DNA from: Rhodospirillales bacterium
GTDB taxonomy: Bacteria > Pseudomonadota > Alphaproteobacteria > Rhodospirillales > Shumkoniaceae
Length of the DNA: 40,789 nt
NCBI GenBank assembly: GCA_014859895.1
Contig: JACZKS010000100.1
Location: 1 to 40,789 of the forward strand
Direction: 5' to 3'
The notes beneath the pieces were generated by a model. The model had not been told where the DNA came from, ran no database searches, and saw only the letters and a list, made by a program, of their open reading frames with translations. The translations under genes and the position numbers were made by a program. This document shows positions 18,967-29,166 of this stretch, in pieces (the first letter of the stretch is position 1; the number at the start of each line of letters is the position of its first letter).

Positions 18967-20344
18967 ATATCTCAGCAGTACGTCCTTTCGCATCGCGGTA
19001 GCCTACGCGGGGCTGTTTGCAGCCTCTGTGGTCATCCTGTTCAGCATGGCCTATAGCCTCATTTCCCGGGAGATGGAGCAGCAGGTCCGTGTCGGCGTCG
19101 AGCAGGAATCCCGCCTGCTGGACAGGGCTTATCAGGACGGTGGCCTCTCGAACCTCGCGAATATGATCGCCGACCGGATTGTCCCGGGCGGGCGGTCTGA
19201 CAACATCTACCTTTTGCAGGATGCCACAGGGACCGTTATCGCCGGAAATCTGCCGTCCATGGCGCCCTTCGTCGGGTGGCGGGAATTCGAGATTCAGCGG
19301 CCGTCCACTAAGCTTGGCAACGGCAAGGCGGAAAGCATCGTCGCCGTCGGCAGTCAGCTGACGGACGGCAGTCTGGTGGTGGGCGGCAGCCTGCGCGGCG
19401 TCAATGAGGTCCAAAGGCATCTGTTGAAGACGCTGAATTGGACGCTTGGCCTGACCGTCCTTCTGGCGCTGACCGGCGGCATCGTCATGGGACGGGCGGC
19501 CCTGCGGCGAGTCGAGGCCATCAGCCGGGCCACCTGCGACATCATTCGCGGCAACCTGTCGCGTCGGGTTCCCGTCCGGGGGAATGGCGACGAACTGGAT
19601 GAGCTCGCCGTCAACATCAACCACATGCTGGCCCGCATAGAGATATTGATGGGCAACCTGCGGCAGGTCACGAACGACATCGCCCACGATCTCCGCACGC
19701 CCTTGGGGCGCCTGCGCCAACGCCTGGAAAAGGCCCGCAATCGAGCCGGCCAGTGCGAGGAGGAGTGCCAGGTGCTGGATACCGCCATCGAGGAAACCGA
19801 CGCGATCCTTCAGACTTTTGCGGCGTTGCTCCGCATTGCCGAGGTCGAGGCCGGCGCGCGCAAACAGCGCTTTACCGACGTTGATCTTTCAGGGCTGGCC
19901 GAAACCATCGTCGAGGCCTACGAAACGGTCGCCGAGGACAATGGCCAAAAACTGACGGCCGCCATCGACGCCGGGCTCGGCTGCCGGGGCGATCGCGATC
20001 TGCTGACCCAAATGTTGGCCAATCTGGTGGAAAATGCCATTCGTCATACGCCGTCGGGTACCGCCATCGGCATTAAGGTGGCGCGGGCGGCGGGGGGCGT
20101 TCTCGTGGCGGTCGGAGACGATGGTCCCGGCGTCCACGTCGCCGACCGCGACAAGATCTTCCGTCGCCTCTATCGCACGCAACAAAGCCGTACGACGCCC
20201 GGAACCGGTCTCGGCCTTTCGCTGGTCAAGGTTATCGCCGAGCTCCACGAAGCGACCGTCGCCGCTCACGACAATCAGCCGGGATTGCGCGTCGAGGTCA
20301 GCTTTCCAGTGGCTGCCATGCAGGGCGGCCATGAGATTGTTTAG
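18953..20344 (+). CDS. HAMP-containing sensor histidine kinase, partner of the upstream regulator
   Basis: This 463-residue inner-membrane kinase has a first membrane helix at about 13-35, a periplasmic region of about 125 residues without a recognised domain, and a second helix at about 162-181. A HAMP domain (RRVEAISRATCDII to about 235) follows, then the HisKA box IAHDLRTPLGRL with H245. The ATPase has NLVENAIRHTPSG (N box), GDDGPGVHVADRDKIF (G1) and GTGLGLSLV (G2). All catalytic boxes are intact. The ATG at 18953 lies within the regulator gene. The stop TAG shares four bases (20341-20344) with the TAA of the convergent nitrilase gene. The PepSY-like exported protein encoded upstream is a candidate periplasmic partner. 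Confidence 0.93.
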   Translation: MRLPKYLSSTSFRIAVAYAGLFAASVVILFSMAYSLISREMEQQVRVGVEQESRLLDRAYQDGGLSNLANMIADRIVPGGRSDNIYLLQDATGTVIAGNLPSMAPFVGWREFEIQRPSTKLGNGKAESIVAVGSQLTDGSLVVGGSLRGVNEVQRHLLKTLNWTLGLTVLLALTGGIVMGRAALRRVEAISRATCDIIRGNLSRRVPVRGNGDELDELAVNINHMLARIEILMGNLRQVTNDIAHDLRTPLGRLRQRLEKARNRAGQCEEECQVLDTAIEETDAILQTFAALLRIAEVEAGARKQRFTDVDLSGLAETIVEAYETVAEDNGQKLTAAIDAGLGCRGDRDLLTQMLANLVENAIRHTPSGTAIGIKVARAAGGVLVAVGDDGPGVHVADRDKIFRRLYRTQQSRTTPGTGLGLSLVKVIAELHEATVAAHDNQPGLRVEVSFPVAAMQGGHEIV

Positions 20345-21279
20345 GCCTTCGGCTCCGTCGGCAGAACCACTCCTGTTTGGGCCGTGATGCGGCCGTAGTG
20401 CTCGACGCGGCGGTGGCGGGCGAAGTCGAAGATGGTTTGCTTGCCGAAGACGGTGTCGTCGAGGTCGCAGGCGTGGACGAGAAGCTCGTCGGCCTCGGTT
20501 TGGGCACTTGCCACCACCTCGCCATCGGGATTGACGATGACACTGCCGCCGATCAGCGGGTGACCATCCTCCAACCCCGCCTTGGCCACTGCCACCACCC
20601 ACGTGCTGTTCTGATAGGCTCCGGCCTGCAACACCAAGTTGCTGTGGAACAGACGCTTTTCCGGCCCTTCCTCGGGCTTCTGGGAGTTGGTCGACGGGGT
20701 GTTGTAGCCGAGCAGCACCATCTCGACCCCCTGCAGGCCCATGACCCGGAAGGTTTCCGGCCAGCGGCGGTCGTTGCAGATGCACATGCCCATGATGCCG
20801 CCCAGGTTGCGCCAGACCGGAAAGCCGAGATCGCCCGGCTCGAAGTAATACTTCTCCAAATGCTGGAAGCTGCGCTCGGGATCGTACGCACCGTGGCCGG
20901 GCAGGTGGACCTTGCGGTACTTGCCGACGATGGCCCCCTCGCGGTCGGTGAGGATGGCGGTATTGAACCGCCGGCCTTCGGGTGTGCGCTCGGCATAGCC
21001 GAGGTACATGGCAATCCGGTACCGGCGAGCCAGATCGAACAGCGGGCGGGTGGCCGGGCCCGGCATTTCGGTTTCGTACCAGCCGTCGATCTCGGCGGCG
21101 TCGGTGGTGTAATAGCGGGGGAAGAAGGTGGTCAGCGCCAGCTCGGGATAGACGATAAGGTCGGCGCCCCGCGCGTGGGCTTCCTCCATCAGCGCCATCA
21201 GGCGGGCGACGACGGCTTCGCGGGGTTCGGCCCGCTGGATGGGGCCCAGTTGAGCGGCGGCAACGGTGACGATGCGCAT
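20341..21279 (-). CDS. N-carbamoyl-D-amino-acid-hydrolase-like nitrilase superfamily enzyme
   Basis: This 312-residue protein aligns closely by eye with Agrobacterium N-carbamoyl-D-amino-acid amidohydrolase: YPELALTTFFPR, YETEMPGP, GKYRKVHLPGH, FQHLEKYYFEPGDLGFPV, CICNDRRWPET and GYNTP occur in the same order. The nitrilase triad is E46, K123 and C168. These enzymes release the D-amino acid, CO2 and ammonia from N-carbamoyl derivatives, normally after a hydantoinase. No hydantoinase or racemase gene is nearby, so the substrate may differ within the family. It lies convergent to the kinase gene and shares the bases TTAG with its stop. AGGA stands 12 bases before the ATG. Confidence 0.85.
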   Translation of the reverse strand: MRIVTVAAAQLGPIQRAEPREAVVARLMALMEEAHARGADLIVYPELALTTFFPRYYTTDAAEIDGWYETEMPGPATRPLFDLARRYRIAMYLGYAERTPEGRRFNTAILTDREGAIVGKYRKVHLPGHGAYDPERSFQHLEKYYFEPGDLGFPVWRNLGGIMGMCICNDRRWPETFRVMGLQGVEMVLLGYNTPSTNSQKPEEGPEKRLFHSNLVLQAGAYQNSTWVVAVAKAGLEDGHPLIGGSVIVNPDGEVVASAQTEADELLVHACDLDDTVFGKQTIFDFARHRRVEHYGRITAQTGVVLPTEPKA

Positions 21280-21472
21280 GGAGGCGGTTTCCTTATCCGG
21301 TCGATCCGACGCCTTTTACCGCCGCCGGCCGACGATTTCACCGACTAATTCAGCGTTGCATCGTGCAGGCGATGACGGTAACGATCCGTTAACTTTTTCC
21401 GGTTTACTGTGAAGGTGAGGGAATCGACCTTGTGGAAACGAGGACGACGAACAAGAGGGATTCCGCGGTTCC
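21280..21472. promoter_or_regulatory. Divergent gap between the nitrilase gene and ftsB
   Basis: The 193 bases separate two divergently read genes. A TTAACT-centred AT-rich stretch at about 21389-21410 is the most promoter-like part for ftsB, with TTTACTGTGA as a possible -10 region. No clear dyad or terminator was found, and the assignment is weak. Confidence 0.25.
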
Positions 21473-21806
21473 ATGGGGCTCATCGTTGAAATCCGGTCTC
21501 GTGCCAGGCATATCGTTGGTCCGGTTCTCGGCATCTGCGCGGTTGCCTATTTCGCCTATCACGCCGTACAGGGAGACCGGGGGCTGTTGGCCTGGATCAA
21601 TCTCAAGCAGCGAGTGGCCACGGCACGCGCCGACCTCGACGAAATCGCCGCCCAACGCAAGATCCTGGAGCACCGGGTCAGCTTGCTGTACCCCGAGAGC
21701 CTGGACCCCGACCTGCTCGACGAGCGGGCCCGCCTGATGCTCAACTACGGTCACGCGACCGACATCATCATTTTCCCGAAGACCGCAAAATCGGCGCCCC
21801 AGGACC

Positions 21807-21835
<29 letters not shown>
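21473..21835 (+). CDS. ftsB: FtsB/DivIC-type septum formation initiator
   Basis: This 120-residue bitopic protein has one membrane helix at about 14-32 (IVGPVLGICAVAYFAYHAV). A predicted coiled coil (about 40-70: LLAWINLKQRVATARADLDEIAAQRKILEHRV) follows, then YPESLDPDLLDERARLMLNYG, the conserved region of alphaproteobacterial septum formation initiators. FtsB bridges FtsL and FtsQ in the divisome. It is usually found between eno and pdhA in this class; that order holds here, but with insertions on both sides. Its last 29 bases overlap the end of the convergent acyl-ligase fusion gene. Confidence 0.88.
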
Positions 21836-24701
<2,866 letters not shown>

Positions 24702-24959
24702 GCGTCGCCGTTCCTGGATCAGGATCTTTCGGGATCATATAGTATTTCGCTGGGAATTAGACGCGCTCCATGCCGCGAATTTGTCGGAAAACGCGGGAAA
24801 TATTGTTAATCAAAATTAAGTTAATAAAAACATTATGCTGTATTTGCAAATGGTTGTGCAGTTGTTTTTTTGAAAGAGGATGACTTGTTTTGTGAGGCTG
24901 CCTGCCTTATTTTCCTGAGCAATCAACTTCCCCATTTGAAAGCCAGCAGCGGGGGATTC
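24702..24959. promoter_or_regulatory. AT-rich divergent region upstream of the PDH operon
   Basis: The 258 bases between the acyl-ligase fusion and pdhA contain the most AT-rich non-coding segment of the window, especially 24795-24880 with TTGTTA (24803-24808), three TTAA tetramers (24806, 24816, 24821) and an eight-T run after 24860. It probably carries the promoter and control sites for pdhA-pdhB-pdhC and perhaps for the divergent gene. No single -35/-10 pair has good spacing. The pdhA ribosome site GGGGGA is at 24951-24956. Confidence 0.5.
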
Positions 24960-26018
24960 ATGGCGACTGCACCCAAAAGCGCAACCGGCGCCGCAAAGGC
25001 ACCGGCCAAGAGGAAAACCACTCCTCGCAAGAAGGGCGGCGACGACAAGGCGCCGTTTTCCACCCCGGATCTGTTGCGCGACTACCGGCAGATGCTCCTC
25101 ATCCGGCGGTTCGAGGAAAAGGCCGGCCAGCTTTACGGCATGGGCCTGATCGGCGGCTTCTGTCACCTCTATATCGGCCAGGAGGCCGTGGTGGTCGGAC
25201 TGCACGCCTCGGCTGCCGAGGTCGACACCCTGGTCACCAGTTACCGCGACCATGGCCACATGCTGGCCTGCGGCATGGACCCGGGAGGCGTGATGGCCGA
25301 ACTGACCGGGCGCGTCGGGGGCTACTCCAAGGGCAAGGGCGGCTCCATGCACATGTTCAGCCGCAAGGTCAACTTCTATGGCGGCCACGGCATCGTCGGC
25401 GCCCAGGTGCCGATCGGCACCGGCCTCGGCTTCGGCCATAAATACAAGCAGGATGGCGGGGTCTGCTTCGTCTATTTCGGCGATGGCGCGGTCAACCAGG
25501 GCCAGGTCTACGAATCCTTCAATATGGCCAGCCTGTGGAAGTTGCCGGTCGTCTATGTCATCGAGAACAATCTCTATGGCATGGGGACCTCGGTGGCCCG
25601 CGCCTCGGCCAGCGTCGAACTGTACAGACGCGGCGATGCGTATGGAATTCCGGGCGTCCAGGTCAACGGCATGGACGTCATCGAGGTGCGCAAGGCCGGC
25701 GAGAAGGCGGTTGCGCACTGCCGCGCCGGCAAGGGGCCGATCATCCTGGAGATGAAGACCTACCGCTATCGCGGCCATTCCATGTCCGACCCCGCCAAGT
25801 ACCGCACCAAGGACGAGGTCAGCAAGATGCGCAAGGAAAGCGATCCCATCGACAACCTGCGCGCCTTCCTGCTTGAGAACAAGCTGGCCGACGAGGATGC
25901 GCTCAAGGAAATCGACCGCGACGTCAAGTCGATCATCACCAAGGCCGCCGAGTTTGCGCAGCAGAGTCCGGAACCCGAGCCGTCCGAACTGTTCACCGAC
26001 GTGCTGGTGGATGCCTGA
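24960..26018 (+). CDS. pdhA: Pyruvate dehydrogenase E1 component, alpha subunit
   Basis: This 352-residue thiamine-diphosphate subunit decarboxylates pyruvate together with PdhB. A Lys/Ala-rich N-terminal extension (about 1-30) is followed by LLRDYRQMLLIRRFEEKAGQLYG. Then come YRDHGHMLACG, GGKGSMHMF-like GKGGSMHMFS, GGHGIVGAQVPIG, the cofactor motif GDGAVNQGQVYESFN ending in ENN, and YRYRGHSMSDPAKYR. The ATG at 24960 follows GGGGGA; an in-frame ATG 90 bases upstream would add residues of no family character. It is the first gene of the pdhA-pdhB-pdhC-cupin-lpdA-lipA run, 40 bases before pdhB. The length is typical for alphaproteobacterial two-subunit E1. Confidence 0.97.
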   Translation: MATAPKSATGAAKAPAKRKTTPRKKGGDDKAPFSTPDLLRDYRQMLLIRRFEEKAGQLYGMGLIGGFCHLYIGQEAVVVGLHASAAEVDTLVTSYRDHGHMLACGMDPGGVMAELTGRVGGYSKGKGGSMHMFSRKVNFYGGHGIVGAQVPIGTGLGFGHKYKQDGGVCFVYFGDGAVNQGQVYESFNMASLWKLPVVYVIENNLYGMGTSVARASASVELYRRGDAYGIPGVQVNGMDVIEVRKAGEKAVAHCRAGKGPIILEMKTYRYRGHSMSDPAKYRTKDEVSKMRKESDPIDNLRAFLLENKLADEDALKEIDRDVKSIITKAAEFAQQSPEPEPSELFTDVLVDA

Positions 26019-26058
26019 CGGGCGCGGATCACAGGGGATTTGAGGTAAGGGAAACGCC

Positions 26059-27444
26059 ATGCCGACGCAAGTGCTGATGCCGGCGCTGTCGCCCACGATG
26101 ACCGACGGCAAGCTGGCCAAATGGCTGAAGAAGGAAGGCGACGCCGTCGCCAGCGGCGACATCCTCGCCGAGATCGAGACCGACAAGGCGACCATGGAAA
26201 TGGAAGCCGTCGACGAGGGCACGCTGGGCAAGATCCTGGTGCCCGAGGGCAGCGAAGGCGTGGCGGTCAACACGCCTATCGCGGTGATCCTGGGCGAGGG
26301 CGAGGAGGCATCGGCGATCAACGAGGCGCCTGCCGCGCCTGCCAAGGCCGAGGCCCCGGCACCCAAAGCCGACGTCCCAGCGCCCAAGGCTCCGGCCCCC
26401 ACCGGCATTCCGGCGGCGCCCGCCACGCCGAAGGCGGCGGCGGAGCCGGACTATACCGGTGAAACCCGACCGATGACCGTACGCGAAGCCCTGCGCGACG
26501 CCATGGTCGAGGAGATGCGGCGCGACGAAACCGTCTTCCTGATGGGCGAGGAGGTCGCCCAGTACCAGGGTGCCTACAAGATCAGCCAGGGCCTGCTGGA
26601 GGAATTCGGCGAAAAGCGGGTCATCGACACCCCGATCACCGAGCACGGCTTCGCCGGCCTCGGCGTTGGCGCCGCCTTCTCGGGGCTCAGACCGATCGTC
26701 GAGTTCATGACTTTCAACTTCGCCATGCAGGCGATGGACCAGATCATCAATTCGGCGGCCAAGACCCTCTACATGTCGGGCGGCCAGATGGGCTGTCCCA
26801 TCGTCTTCCGTGGCCCGAACGGCGCCGCCGCCCGCGTTGCCGCCCAGCATTCGCAGTGCTTCGGCTCGTGGTTCGCCCATATCCCCGGTCTCAAGGTGCT
26901 GGTGCCCTATTCGGGAGCCGACGCCAAGGGCCTGCTCAAGGCGGCCATCCGCGATCCCAACCCGGTCATCTTCCTTGAGAACGAGATCCTCTACGGGCGC
27001 ACCTTCGAGGTGCCGATCGATCCCGACTTCGTGCTGCCGATCGGCCGGGCTAAGATCGAACGGTCGGGCAAGGACGTGACGCTCGTGACCTTCTCGCTGA
27101 TGGTCGAAACCGCGTTGAAGGCGGCGGAAGCCCTGGCCGAAGAGGGCATCGACGCCGAGGTGATCAACCTGCGCAGCCTGCGCCCCCTCGACACCGAAAC
27201 CATCGTCGCCTCGGTCAAGAAGACCAACCGCATCGTCAGCATCGAAGAGGGCTGGCCGACGGCGGGCATCGGCTCGGAGATCGCGGCATTGATGATGGAG
27301 CACGCCTTCGACTACCTGGACGCCCCGGTGGTGCGCGTGGCCGGCGCCGACGTGCCGATGCCGTACGCGGCCAACCTCGAGAAGCTGGCGCTGCCGCAGG
27401 TCGAGACCATCATCGAGGCGGCCAAAGCCGTTTGCTACAAATAG
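26059..27444 (+). CDS. pdhB: Pyruvate dehydrogenase E1 beta subunit with N-terminal lipoyl domain
   Basis: The protein has 461 residues. Residues 1-80 are a lipoyl domain with the lipoylated Lys K43 in [10 protein letters not shown], joined by an Ala/Pro-rich linker (about 88-132) to the E1-beta body: [46 protein letters not shown] and [12 protein letters not shown]. The C-terminal domain has [21 protein letters not shown] lipoyl domain on E1-beta is characteristic of many alphaproteobacteria. The gene starts 40 bases after pdhA and ends 19 before pdhC. Its lipoyl segment is almost the same at DNA level as that of pdhC. Confidence 0.97.
   Translation: MPTQVLMPALSPTMTDGKLAKWLKKEGDAVASGDILAEIETDKATMEMEAVDEGTLGKILVPEGSEGVAVNTPIAVILGEGEEASAINEAPAAPAKAEAPAPKADVPAPKAPAPTGIPAAPATPKAAAEPDYTGETRPMTVREALRDAMVEEMRRDETVFLMGEEVAQYQGAYKISQGLLEEFGEKRVIDTPITEHGFAGLGVGAAFSGLRPIVEFMTFNFAMQAMDQIINSAAKTLYMSGGQMGCPIVFRGPNGAAARVAAQHSQCFGSWFAHIPGLKVLVPYSGADAKGLLKAAIRDPNPVIFLENEILYGRTFEVPIDPDFVLPIGRAKIERSGKDVTLVTFSLMVETALKAAEALAEEGIDAEVINLRSLRPLDTETIVASVKKTNRIVSIEEGWPTAGIGSEIAALMMEHAFDYLDAPVVRVAGADVPMPYAANLEKLALPQVETIIEAAKAVCYK
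26165..26216 (+). repeat. Direct repeat copy 1 in the pdhB lipoyl domain
   Basis: These 52 bases, spanning the lipoyl-lysine codon region ([17 protein letters not shown]), are identical to 27570-27621 in pdhC, 1405 bases downstream. The flanking roughly 240 bases are also strongly similar. The copies encode equivalent lipoyl domains. Identity at silent positions points to recent homogenisation or strong codon constraint. Confidence 0.85.
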
Positions 27445-27463
27445 GTCGAGGGAGAGTTCAGCC

Positions 27464-28735
27464 ATGGCCATTCAGATCCTGATGCCGGCGCTGTCGCCGA
27501 CCATGACCGACGGCAAGCTGGCCAAGTGGCTCAAGAAGGAAGGTGATGCGGTCGTCAGCGGCGACGTCATCGCCGAGATCGAGACCGACAAGGCGACCAT
27601 GGAAATGGAAGCCGTCGACGAAGGCACCATCGGCAAGATCCTGGTGCCGGAAGGCAGCGAGGGGGTGGCCGTCAACGCGCCCATCGCCGTGCTGCTGGAG
27701 GAAGGCGAGGACGCCTCGGCTATCGAAGCGGCGTCGTCGCCCGCCAAGGCGCCGGCACCCGCGCCGGCGGCCGAGAAGCCGGCGGCTCCGGCTCCTGAGA
27801 AGCCTGCCGCCCCGCAGTCCGCTGCGGCACCGGCAGGCGATCGCGTGTTCGCCAGCCCGCTGGCCCGGCGCATGGCCGAGCAGGCGGGCTTGAGCCTGGC
27901 TGATGTCCAGGGCAGCGGCCCGCAGGGACGCATCGTCAAGGCCGATGTCGAGAAGGCGCTGGCCGGCGGCAGGCCGACGGCGGCCCCAGCGGCATCTCAG
28001 GCGGCGGCCGCTCCTGCTCCGGCGGCTCCGCAGATCACCGCGCCCTATACAGAGGTGCCGAACAGCTCGATGCGCAAGGTCATTGCCAAGCGCCTGAGCG
28101 AATCCAAGCAGACCATCCCGCACTTCTACCTGACTGTGGACTGCGAGATCGACGGGCTGCTCGCCCTGCGCAAGCAACTCAACGCCAAGTCGCCGGAAGG
28201 CGAGGGCGCCTACAAGCTGTCGGTCAATGACTTCGTGGTGCGGGCCGTCGCCCTGGCGTTGCGCCAAGTGCCGGCCGCCAACGCCACGTGGACCGACCAG
28301 GCGGTGCTGCGCTACGACGAGGTCGACGTGTCGGTGGCGGTGGCCACGCCCAATGGCCTCATCACGCCGGTGGTGCGCAAGGCCGACACCAAGGGATTGG
28401 TCCAGATCTCGCGCGAAATGAAGGATCTGGGCCAGCGCGCCCGCGACGGAAAGTTGGTGCCCGAGGACTACCAGGGCGGCGGCTTCACCATCTCCAACAT
28501 GGGGATGCTGGGGATCAAGTCGTTCTCCGCCATCATCAACCCGCCGCAGTCCTGTATTCTGGCGGTCGGGGCGGGAGAGCAGCGCCCGGTGGTCAAGGAC
28601 GGGGCGTTGGCGGTGGCAACCGTCATGACGACGACGCTGTCGGTCGACCATCGTTCGGTCGATGGCGCCATTGGCGCCGAATTCATGGTCGCCTTTAAGC
28701 GGATGATCGACGACCCGCTGACCATGCTGCTGTAA
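27464..28735 (+). CDS. pdhC: Pyruvate dehydrogenase E2, dihydrolipoamide acetyltransferase
   Basis: This 423-residue core enzyme has one lipoyl domain (1-80, K43 in ETDKATME), an Ala/Pro linker, a peripheral subunit-binding domain (about 127-165: FASPLARRMAEQAGLSLADV and GSGPQGRIVKADVEKAL), a second linker and the catalytic domain. The catalytic domain starts at about residue 195 and ends with VDHRSVDGAIGAEF, where His and Asp are catalytic. It transfers acetyl groups from lipoyl arms to coenzyme A and forms the core of the complex. The gene starts 19 bases after pdhB and is followed after 16 bases by a cupin gene. Lipoyl groups would be made by LipA encoded downstream. Confidence 0.97.
   Translation: MAIQILMPALSPTMTDGKLAKWLKKEGDAVVSGDVIAEIETDKATMEMEAVDEGTIGKILVPEGSEGVAVNAPIAVLLEEGEDASAIEAASSPAKAPAPAPAAEKPAAPAPEKPAAPQSAAAPAGDRVFASPLARRMAEQAGLSLADVQGSGPQGRIVKADVEKALAGGRPTAAPAASQAAAAPAPAAPQITAPYTEVPNSSMRKVIAKRLSESKQTIPHFYLTVDCEIDGLLALRKQLNAKSPEGEGAYKLSVNDFVVRAVALALRQVPAANATWTDQAVLRYDEVDVSVAVATPNGLITPVVRKADTKGLVQISREMKDLGQRARDGKLVPEDYQGGGFTISNMGMLGIKSFSAIINPPQSCILAVGAGEQRPVVKDGALAVATVMTTTLSVDHRSVDGAIGAEFMVAFKRMIDDPLTMLL
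27570..27621 (+). repeat. Direct repeat copy 2 in the pdhC lipoyl domain
   Basis: This is the second copy of the 52-base identity described at 26165-26216. Both copies start the same distance from their gene start (106 bases), so the lipoyl modules align without gaps. Confidence 0.85.
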
Positions 28736-28751
28736 CGGAAAGGACGTTTCC

Positions 28752-29111
28752 GTGGACAAGGTCAACCTCGCCGACAAGTTCGCGCGCTTCGCCGAGCGAT
28801 GGAGCCCGAAGATCGCCGGCGAGGTCAATGACGCCTACGTCAAGCTGGTCAAAATCCAGGGGGAGTTCGTCTGGCATGCCCACGAGGCGGAAGACGAGCT
28901 GTTCCTGGTGATCAAAGGCCACATGACCATCCGGTTCAGGGACCGTGACGTGCATCTGACGGAAGGCGAGTTTCTTGTCGTGCCCAAGGGTGTCGAGCAT
29001 TGCCCGGTGGCCGAGGAGGAATGCCATGTCCTGCTGCTGGAACCCAAGACCACGCTGAACACCGGCAACGTCAAGAACGAGCGCACCGTGGCCGATCTCG
29101 ATCGGATCTAG
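28752..29111 (+). CDS. Small cupin-fold protein inside the PDH operon
   Basis: This 119-residue protein starts at a GTG preceded by GGAAAGGACG. It has the two cupin motifs: FVWHAHEAEDELFLVIKG with H42, H44 and E49, and GEFLVVPKGVEHCPV with H83, a complete metal-binding set. Cupins of this single-domain size may be metal-dependent enzymes or small-molecule sensors; none is assigned. It sits 16 bases after pdhC and 55 before lpdA, on the same strand, so it is very likely co-expressed with the complex. A role related to PDH is suggested only by this position. Confidence 0.85.
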   Translation: MDKVNLADKFARFAERWSPKIAGEVNDAYVKLVKIQGEFVWHAHEAEDELFLVIKGHMTIRFRDRDVHLTEGEFLVVPKGVEHCPVAEEECHVLLLEPKTTLNTGNVKNERTVADLDRI

Positions 29112-29166
29112 CGGCCGGCCGCGCCGACACGGACGGGCGCCTCGAACAAGGAAGGGATTGTGAAGG

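Noticed and set aside
24806-24824. CtrA-like TTAA pairs upstream of pdhA
   Set aside because: The spacing is six bases between the first two TTAA tetramers, whereas the CtrA consensus requires seven. AT-richness alone explains the tetramers.
26029-28828. Long minus-strand frames opposite pdhB and pdhC
   Set aside because: They mirror the lipoyl and catalytic regions of the real genes, and their internal similarity only reflects the duplicated lipoyl modules.
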